Assembly (NCBI GenBank): GCA_014378085.1
Contig: JACMOJ010000156.1
Coordinates: 1-13,079, forward strand
Source: Burkholderiales bacterium
GTDB taxonomy: Bacteria > Pseudomonadota > Gammaproteobacteria > Burkholderiales > Usitatibacteraceae
Reading direction: 5' to 3'
Length of the DNA stretch: 13,079 nt
The translations under genes were made by a program, and so were the position numbers. The notes under the pieces were generated by a model, which was given only the letters and a program-made list of their open reading frames with translations, made no database searches and was not told the DNA's origin. Shown here one piece after another: positions 8,607 through 13,079 of this stretch (position 1 is its first letter; every line of letters starts with the position of its first letter).

Positions 8607-9569
8607 CTACGGGGCGCGAGCGGCTTTGACGGCTTGAGCGGGCTCTAGCGCGCGGGCGAAATTGAGGAAGCGGTTCGGGTTAAGCGGAACCGAATTTTCG
8701 CGGACTTCAAAATGCAAATGTGGACCAGTGGCACGGCCAGTCTGACCAAGACTACCAATGAGCTGACCTTTAAGGACCACGTCACCGGCTTTAACCAGCT
8801 TTTGCGCCAAATGCGCATAGCGGGTGGTCAAGCCACCTTCGTGATCGATATCGACGAGGTTGCCGTATTCGGCATGCCATTCAGAGGCTGTCACCACCCC
8901 ACCGGCGGCGGCGAGAATCTGCGAGCCAGGGGCTGCTATAAAGTCGACACCGGCGTGAAACGCGCTGCGACCGTTAAACGGATCGATACGATAACCAAAG
9001 TTTGAGGAAAAATAGCCGCTCGTGACCGGTAGCGTGGTCGGGATCGCTTTGGCGGCCAGACGGCCCTGCATCAAAATTGAATCGAGCACACCGAGTTTGT
9101 CGGCGCGGTCATCGAGCACTTTTGAGACGTCTGCGAGCTTGGTGGTGAAATCTTTATAACTCACCTCGCCGCTCATGCTGGCGCTAGGCGCGGGGCCACC
9201 GACACCGGGGGTGTCAGCGAAATTAAACTCGCCCCCAATACCTGCCACTTTTGCCAGCCGGTCGCCAAACGCATCCAGACGCATCATGCGCGCTTGTAAT
9301 TCACCCAACTTCACGGCGAGCGAATTGAGTTGCTCGCGCATATCTTTTTCGGCTTGCTGGGTGTTTTGCTGGGTGAGCGTGGAGATCAGGCTCTGGATAA
9401 ACGGGTTTTGGATATCCACCGCGTACTTCATCGTCACCCAATAGGTGCCGAGCGCGAACATAAAACCGGCGCTGACAAAACCCATTGCCGCCATGATGAT
9501 CTGCGACTGCGATATCGTCACAATTCGGCTTTTGGCCAGACTATCTGAGACTAGAATGATGTTCATCAT
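8607..9569 (-). CDS. Membrane-anchored M23 (LytM-type) peptidase
   Basis: This 320-residue envelope protein has an N-terminal transmembrane helix (about 24-45), a helical and probably coiled-coil segment (about 60-110), and a C-terminal M23 domain (about 185-300). The zinc and catalytic residues are all there: H205 and D209 in HAGVD, H253 in YAHL, and H284 and H286 in HLHF. It should therefore be an active zinc endopeptidase that cuts peptidoglycan cross-links, unlike the degenerate LytM factors EnvC and NlpD. The gene sits directly upstream of secA, its usual place in betaproteobacteria. Two ATG codons are adjacent (9569 and 9566). GAGG followed by TAA before the first ATG gives better spacing for the second, so the true start may be 9566. 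Its promoter would have to lie in or near the divergent dciA gene. Confidence 0.92.
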   Translation of the reverse strand: MMNIILVSDSLAKSRIVTISQSQIIMAAMGFVSAGFMFALGTYWVTMKYAVDIQNPFIQSLISTLTQQNTQQAEKDMREQLNSLAVKLGELQARMMRLDAFGDRLAKVAGIGGEFNFADTPGVGGPAPSASMSGEVSYKDFTTKLADVSKVLDDRADKLGVLDSILMQGRLAAKAIPTTLPVTSGYFSSNFGYRIDPFNGRSAFHAGVDFIAAPGSQILAAAGGVVTASEWHAEYGNLVDIDHEGGLTTRYAHLAQKLVKAGDVVLKGQLIGSLGQTGRATGPHLHFEVRENSVPLNPNRFLNFARALEPAQAVKAARAP

Positions 9570-9591
9570 TTACCTCTTCTTGCGAAATCAG

Positions 9592-10107
9592 TTGAAGACT
9601 TACGCCAAACCAATTCGGGCCTTGTTTGGAGAGAACGACCTCATGGCGCCTCTAGTAGCGCAACATCGACGTCTTTCTCGCCTTCAACAATCGTTTGTGG
9701 ACACGCTCCCGCCCGGATGGAATACGTTGTGCCGGGTAGCTGCACTGGAAGGGTCAACGGTGGTTATTGCGGCGGCCAACGGGGCCATTGCGACGAATTT
9801 AAAAGCGTATTCGCCACGACTTCTTGAGAATTTTCGGAACGCTCTTGAGAAAAAAACAATGAAGGAACAAGAGGTTACATCAATTCGTGTTGTCGTGCAA
9901 CCCGAGATCTCGACCTGGCGACCGCCGACACCGACCTCCATTAAGTTAGCCTCCGCCAAAACCTCTATGAGCGCCCAGCAACTTGATGATTTGACGCAGA
10001 AATTGGCCGATTCGCCACTAAAACGGGCGTTGGGGAGGATTCAAACCAAGCGGCAAAATGTGAGTAAGCGGGCGCTTACCGACAAACAGAAAACCGGGAA
10101 ATCCTAG
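9592..10107 (+). CDS. dciA: DUF721 / DciA-like protein (probable TTG start)
   Basis: DUF721 proteins include DciA, which helps load the replicative helicase DnaB in bacteria that lack DnaC/DnaI. The family N-terminal pattern is visible: KTYAKPIRALF, then a helix with QHRRLSRLQQ, then LPPGW, CRVAAL and TVVIAAANGAIATNLK. The C-terminal part is basic and low in complexity, as is common. Start choice is awkward. The homologous region begins at about 9595, so I chose the in-frame TTG at 9592, giving 171 residues. ATG codons at 9556 and 9559 lie inside the M23 start region on the other strand. The ATG at 9643 has a good GGAGAG nine bases upstream but would remove the conserved AKPIRALF segment. The family call is good; DciA function is inferred from family and location. 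Confidence 0.75.
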   Translation: MKTYAKPIRALFGENDLMAPLVAQHRRLSRLQQSFVDTLPPGWNTLCRVAALEGSTVVIAAANGAIATNLKAYSPRLLENFRNALEKKTMKEQEVTSIRVVVQPEISTWRPPTPTSIKLASAKTSMSAQQLDDLTQKLADSPLKRALGRIQTKRQNVSKRALTDKQKTGKS

Positions 10108-10263
10108 TTAAGCTCAGTTCTCAGCTAGGCTACGCGCCGACGTTGGCAAACCCAAAAGCACTTCGACGCGGCGTATCTCATATAGGTAAGGAGAAAGGCT
10201 TTTGCGAGCAACAACCTCATTTGGCAAATACGAAGCGACGAAATGCGCTCAAATAAGGCTGTC

Positions 10264-10449
10264 CTAGATGAATAACATGCGTTCGACGACATAGATCAGC
10301 GCGATCAAGGCGGCAAACGCGAGGGTTACCTTAATAATCATCTTGGTGGCTGCCAAAAAGCGCGGATTTTTCGTGAACAAATACCCGAGGAATGTGATGG
10401 AAATCCCCATCACCGCGAACAACAGCAAAAATCTAAGTCCGATTAGCAT
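10264..10449 (-). CDS. Small two-helix membrane protein downstream of lpxC
   Basis: This is a 61-residue hydrophobic protein. Two probable transmembrane helices (about residues 2-25 and 36-59) are joined by a short basic loop (TKNPRFLAATK), and the protein ends ERMLFI. The ATG at 10449 lies four bases after the lpxC TGA, with GAGG overlapping the lpxC stop, which suggests translational coupling. An upstream in-frame TTG at 10470 would overlap lpxC and looks less likely. I recall similar short membrane proteins ending in a LERL-like motif next to lpxC or DUF721 in betaproteobacteria, but no function is known to me. About 155 bp separate its stop from the convergent dciA stop, without an obvious terminator. 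Confidence 0.65.
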   Translation of the reverse strand: MLIGLRFLLLFAVMGISITFLGYLFTKNPRFLAATKMIIKVTLAFAALIALIYVVERMLFI

Positions 10450-10453
10450 GACC

Positions 10454-11386
10454 TCACGCCGCCTCGGCAATGGCCGACAAGGCCATCACACCGAACGCGC
10501 CGGGCAACGCGTCACGGCGGTCGAACGTCACCATCTCATAGGCCGTTTCGTCAGCTAGCAGTGCGCGCACGAGTTGATTATTCATTGCATGTCCTGATTT
10601 CACGCCGGTGAAGGCGCCGATGAGTGGATGGCCAAGCATATACAAGTCGCCCACCGCGTCGAGCGCCTTGTGTTTCACAAATTCATCCTCGGACCGTAAT
10701 CCATCCGGATTTAAGACGTGGAAATCGTCAATGACAATCACGCTATCCAGTGAGCCGCCGCGCCCTAAGCCCGCTTGCCGCATCGCTTCGACTTCATGGG
10801 TAAAACCAAAGGTACGAGCGCGCGCCACTTCTTTCACAAACGGTGTCTCGGCAAAATCTACCTCGACTTCATTTTGCCGGCCGTGGAACACCGGATGGTC
10901 GAAGGCGATGGAGAACTTCAGCTTAAACCCATTAAACGGCTCCAGCCGCACCAATTTATCTTTGTCTTTCAGCTCAATGGTCTTCTTCACGCGGATGTAC
11001 TTCTTGGCGGGCGCTTGTTCTTCAATACCCGCCGCTTGCATCAGAAACACAAACGGTGCGGCACTGCCGTCCATGATCGGCACTTCAACTGCGTTCAAAT
11101 CCACGTAAGCGTTATCGATGCCCAGACCGGCGAAAGCCGACATTAGGTGTTCCACGGTGGCGACGTTTGCCCCGGTTTTTTTGTCTTCAATGCGTGTCGA
11201 CATGCGGGTGTCGTTCACATTCAACGCATGCGCCCGGACGGTCGGCGCACCCGGCATGTCGGTGCGACAAAAAACGATGCCCGTATTTGGCGCGGCCGGA
11301 CGTATCGTCATTTCGACCCGATGGCCGAGATGTACGCCTACGCCGTTGGCGCGGACTTTGTTTTTGACGGTGCGTTGTTTAATCAC
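10454..11386 (-). CDS. lpxC: UDP-3-O-acyl-N-acetylglucosamine deacetylase
   Basis: LpxC is the zinc deacetylase that commits UDP-3-O-acyl-GlcNAc to lipid A synthesis in the cytoplasm. The 310-residue length is normal. Zinc ligands and catalytic residues are clear: E79-H80 in VEHLMSA, H239 and D243 in KHKALDAVGDL, and general-acid H266 in SGHAMNN. The N-terminus (IKQRTVKNKV, then GVGVHLG) fits the family. The start codon is GTG at 11386, and the upstream sequence (CCCACCACACC) shows no Shine-Dalgarno, which suggests low or controlled initiation. LpxC is usually regulated by FtsH proteolysis in enterics; the C-terminus here (AIAEAA) is short and alanine-rich, but whether it is a degron is unknown. 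Upstream, the place normally held by ftsZ or its neighbours is taken by a pseudogene. Confidence 0.97.
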   Translation of the reverse strand: MIKQRTVKNKVRANGVGVHLGHRVEMTIRPAAPNTGIVFCRTDMPGAPTVRAHALNVNDTRMSTRIEDKKTGANVATVEHLMSAFAGLGIDNAYVDLNAVEVPIMDGSAAPFVFLMQAAGIEEQAPAKKYIRVKKTIELKDKDKLVRLEPFNGFKLKFSIAFDHPVFHGRQNEVEVDFAETPFVKEVARARTFGFTHEVEAMRQAGLGRGGSLDSVIVIDDFHVLNPDGLRSEDEFVKHKALDAVGDLYMLGHPLIGAFTGVKSGHAMNNQLVRALLADETAYEMVTFDRRDALPGAFGVMALSAIAEAA

Positions 11387-11414
11387 GGTGTGGTGGGCTG
11401 ATGCACTTTGATAA

Positions 11415-11442
11415 CATTTAACCTAGTCTACAGCCTTGCCAG
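11415..11442 (-). promoter_or_regulatory. Possible lpxC promoter
   Basis: Read on the minus strand, CTGGCA (11442-11437) and TAAATG (11420-11415) are spaced by 16 bp, about 28 bp before the lpxC GTG. The boxes are weak. They overlap the decayed start of the ATPase relic on the other strand. This is the only promoter-like pair I see close to lpxC. Confidence 0.2.
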
Positions 11443-11445
11443 CGC

Positions 11446-11718
11446 GTCAGATGGGGAGTCAGCGCATTGCCCGCACTCTTTCCGGTGCTGCGTAGCCTCA
11501 TCGACGCCAAGCGCGCCAATAATCGTTTTTTGCTGCTGGGCTCGGCGTCACCCGATCTGTCTAGGCAGGCAGCAGAAAGCCTTGCGGAGCGCATCGTGTA
11601 TCACACGTAGGACCAAGTGTCGGCTATGTGGTTATAGCCCGGCAAAGAGCGCTATCGCCTAGCGCCTGATGTCGAGGCGCTACCCGTAGCGATGTTGGCG
11701 GATGTGCTGCGGGGCTAA
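11446..11718 (+). pseudogene. Relic of an AAA_14/DUF4143 ATPase, internally deleted
   Basis: The plus-strand reading frame from 11464 gives [19 protein letters not shown], then [19 protein letters not shown] and LAERIVYH. These are the segments after Walker B, the sensor (LLLGSA) and the ESLAxR block of AAA_14 ATPases with a DUF4143 C-terminus (COG1373). A TAG follows at 11608. Shortly after, GYVV (in another frame) and PGKERYRLAPDVEALPV (11638 on) match the very C-terminus of the same family, ending at a TAA at 11716-11718. The N-terminal P-loop and the roughly 200 residues between the two blocks are missing, and stops and a frameshift break the rest. The sequence GATGGGGAGTCAGCGC just before 11464 looks like a damaged DEVQR Walker B. 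The gene is therefore dead. These ATPases are often mobile, variable-region genes of unclear function. Confidence 0.75.
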
Positions 11719-11826
11719 AACCACGGAAGCCAAGTGGGGCTGATACCGCACGGGACCATCCTTGCCCCACGCCCGATTTGTATGGCATCGTAAAGAGCGT
11801 CAAATTGCCTGCTAAACTCAATCCGC

Positions 11827-11856
11827 TTGAATGCTGCCACCCTCGAGTGGTAGACA
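11827..11856 (+). promoter_or_regulatory. Possible promoter for the small membrane protein at 11884
   Basis: TTGAAT (11827-11832) and TAGACA (11851-11856) are separated by 18 bp and end 27 bp before the ATG at 11884. The spacer contains CCACCCTCGAGTGG, a short imperfect palindrome that could be an operator. This is pattern matching only. Confidence 0.3.
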
Positions 11857-11883
11857 ACAATCTTTGCCCGAAAGGTCCGCACG

Positions 11884-12102
11884 ATGAATGGTTTGAAAAT
11901 GGTAGGTTTGGCGTTGATCCTTGCCGGATTGCTCGGCATCGCCTACGGCGGTTTTAGCTATACCAAAGACACTACTGCAGTGAAATTAGGCCCAATCGAA
12001 TTAACGGTTAAAGAACGTGAAACCGTCAACGTGCCGCTATGGGCTGGCATCAGCGCCGTGGTGTTGGGTGCGGCGCTGTTGGCGATGGGCAAAAAACCTT
12101 GA
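11884..12102 (+). CDS. Small two-helix membrane protein, conserved hypothetical
   Basis: This 72-residue protein starts with a transmembrane helix rich in Gly, Leu and Ala (about residues 4-23), followed by GGFSYTKDT, a polar segment (AVKLGPIELTVKERETVNV, about 31-49), and a second helix (about 51-67) that ends in GKKP. The pattern of YTK, LGPIEL and VNVPLWAG recurs in small uncharacterised proteins of several Gram-negative phyla (from memory), so it is probably real and conserved. The loop between the helices would lie on one face of the inner membrane. AAGG lies eight bases before the ATG, a good ribosome site. It converges with the TPR gene (about 40 bp apart) and follows the ATPase relic. 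No function can be assigned. Confidence 0.75.
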   Translation: MNGLKMVGLALILAGLLGIAYGGFSYTKDTTAVKLGPIELTVKERETVNVPLWAGISAVVLGAALLAMGKKP

Positions 12103-12142
12103 AATAACGCGCGAAAATTTTGGTGGCAGATAGGTGGGAAAG

Positions 12143-13079
12143 TCACTTTGCCAGCGTCGCCAAAATCTCTTTCGCAATCACCGCCCCATCCGAATTCGGC
12201 GCGATCTTGATGAGCGTGTCGAGTTTTTGTTTCGCTTCCGGGATGCGGTTTTGCTTGATCAGCAGGCGCGCGGCAGAGTTGTAGTTCAGCCCGCACTTGG
12301 GAATGGTAACGATGCCTTTATCAAAGGTTGCCAATGCGGCCGCCACGTCGCCCTTCGCCGCGTACATGCTTCCGAAGCCCTCCCACAGACGGCAGTTCTT
12401 CGGCAAGCGCGCGAGCCCATCGTTGTAAACTTTAATCGCCTCGTCGTAGCGCTTCAGCCCCGCCTGCGTGCCGGCGAAAACCAGAAATTGTCTCTGCTCG
12501 CGCATTGGCGTCGTTGTGTAAAAGCGACGAAGGGCAGCGTCTGCTTTCGCGTATTCGCCTTTCGAGTAATACGCATAGCCGCTAAATAGATCAGTAAGAT
12601 TCAATGAAGCGCCTGACTTCAGCCTGATTTGAAGGGCTCGCTCAATCATCTGTTGCGATTCATCGTATTCGCCTTTTTGTGCGAGTGCGAGCGCCAGATT
12701 GGAGTAAAGGTATGAAGCTTCAACGCCGTTTGCAATCGCCTTCCTGAAAACCTTGATCCCTTCATCAAGGTAGCGACTTTCTGGTCGGGACACTTGAACA
12801 AGCCCGAGCGTATTCATCCACCCGGCCGTATCGGGGTGCAATGTGGCGTATTTCTCAATCAAGGCGACCGCGCGTGCCTCCTCAAACTCGCACCGCGCGA
12901 TGTAACGCGCCTCGCTACCGGCAATGGCGGATGAGTAGTATGAGGAGGCTTTCGCCTCACGCACCGCCTGCTCTGCCGCCGTACAGTCTCCCGCGTTGGT
13001 TCCACCCGCGATGCGACGTTGCAGGGCTGTCGCCTTCACGGTGTCTGGCAGCCGAAGGCTTTGCGCTTTAACGTAAAGC
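12143..13079 (-). CDS. TPR-repeat protein, N-terminus beyond right window edge
   Basis: The frame is open from its TAA-type end at 12143 to the window edge without a stop. The GTG at 13039 is therefore probably an internal codon, and 13 more codons are visible upstream (ending LRLPDT). At least 311 residues are in view. Counting from 13039, helix-pair TPR units are seen at about 110-140 (NLALALAQKGEYDES), 150-178, 183-213 (AGLKRYDEAIKVYNDGL), 217-247 (YAAKGDVAAALATFDKG) and 251-281. Canonical small/Ala/Gly and Tyr positions are present. TPR arrays are protein-binding scaffolds. The missing N-terminus could hold another domain (for example a kinase, a DNA-binding domain or a signal peptide), which would decide the role. 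Four spaced cysteines occur (about C19, C50, C216, C249), which is uncommon in cytosolic TPR proteins and might point to export. Confidence 0.8.
   Translation of the reverse strand, partial: LYVKAQSLRLPDTVKATALQRRIAGGTNAGDCTAAEQAVREAKASSYYSSAIAGSEARYIARCEFEEARAVALIEKYATLHPDTAGWMNTLGLVQVSRPESRYLDEGIKVFRKAIANGVEASYLYSNLALALAQKGEYDESQQMIERALQIRLKSGASLNLTDLFSGYAYYSKGEYAKADAALRRFYTTTPMREQRQFLVFAGTQAGLKRYDEAIKVYNDGLARLPKNCRLWEGFGSMYAAKGDVAAALATFDKGIVTIPKCGLNYNSAARLLIKQNRIPEAKQKLDTLIKIAPNSDGAVIAKEILATLAK

Noticed and set aside
10608..11108. 166-codon plus-strand frame over lpxC
   Set aside because: It is antisense to lpxC, whose catalytic residues are all intact; the product is Ser/Thr-rich with no recognisable domain.
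11715..11939. 74-codon minus-strand frame over the start of the small membrane protein gene
   Set aside because: No family resemblance or ribosome site; the plus-strand gene at 11884 has a good ribosome site and membrane helices.
12134..12589. 151-codon plus-strand frame over the TPR gene
   Set aside because: It is antisense to clear TPR repeats and has no ribosome site of note.
1..13079. CRISPR arrays, tRNA or rRNA genes, transposases
   Set aside because: I saw no regularly spaced repeats, no cloverleaf-like or rRNA-like stretch, and no transposase or integrase coding sequence.

Overview
The window looks like a chromosomal segment of a betaproteobacterium with moderate GC content. The evidence is gene order as much as protein sequence. 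On the minus strand, in transcription order, lie lpxC, a small two-helix membrane protein, an M23 peptidase, secA, argJ, a DUF815 ATPase and a MutT-TenI fusion, with a DUF721/DciA gene divergent from the M23 gene. From general knowledge, this is the tail of the division and cell-wall (dcw) region as arranged in Burkholderiales and Nitrosomonadales. I cannot name the genus.

Left end (1-1400): the C-terminal part of bioD, cut by the window edge, and an exported PCu(A)C copper chaperone, both on plus. These converge with a small membrane-type acyltransferase on minus.

Centre-left (1454-4982, minus): argJ, DUF815 ATPase and MutT-TenI form a probable transcription unit that may run on into the acyltransferase. 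A 108-bp element with perfect 10-bp terminal inverted repeats (GTCATTCCGA) sits between argJ and the DUF815 gene. The last 46 codons of the DUF815 gene carry a 27-bp in-frame repeat that encodes a Pro/Arg/Ala tail.

Centre (5065-9569): a small cupin gene on plus divides argJ from secA. secA is complete, with its C-terminal zinc motif. Upstream of secA is a membrane-anchored M23 (LytM-type) peptidase. The 267 bp between the cupin and secA hold no convincing gene but contain a GC-rich direct repeat.

Right (9592-13079): a divergent DUF721/DciA gene, probably with a TTG start; a small membrane protein coupled to lpxC; and lpxC with a GTG start and no clear Shine-Dalgarno. Where ftsZ or its neighbours would be expected upstream of lpxC, there is instead a decayed fragment of an AAA_14/DUF4143 ATPase. 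After it come a small two-helix membrane protein and a TPR protein that stays open to the right edge.

Most of the window is housekeeping: envelope biogenesis (lpxC, M23), protein export (secA), replication (dciA), arginine (argJ) and biotin (bioD). I found no convincing new multi-gene system. The points most worth a second look are the ATPase relic beside lpxC, the palindromic element inside the argJ unit, the start region shared by the M23 and dciA genes, and the repeat-built tail of the DUF815 ATPase.
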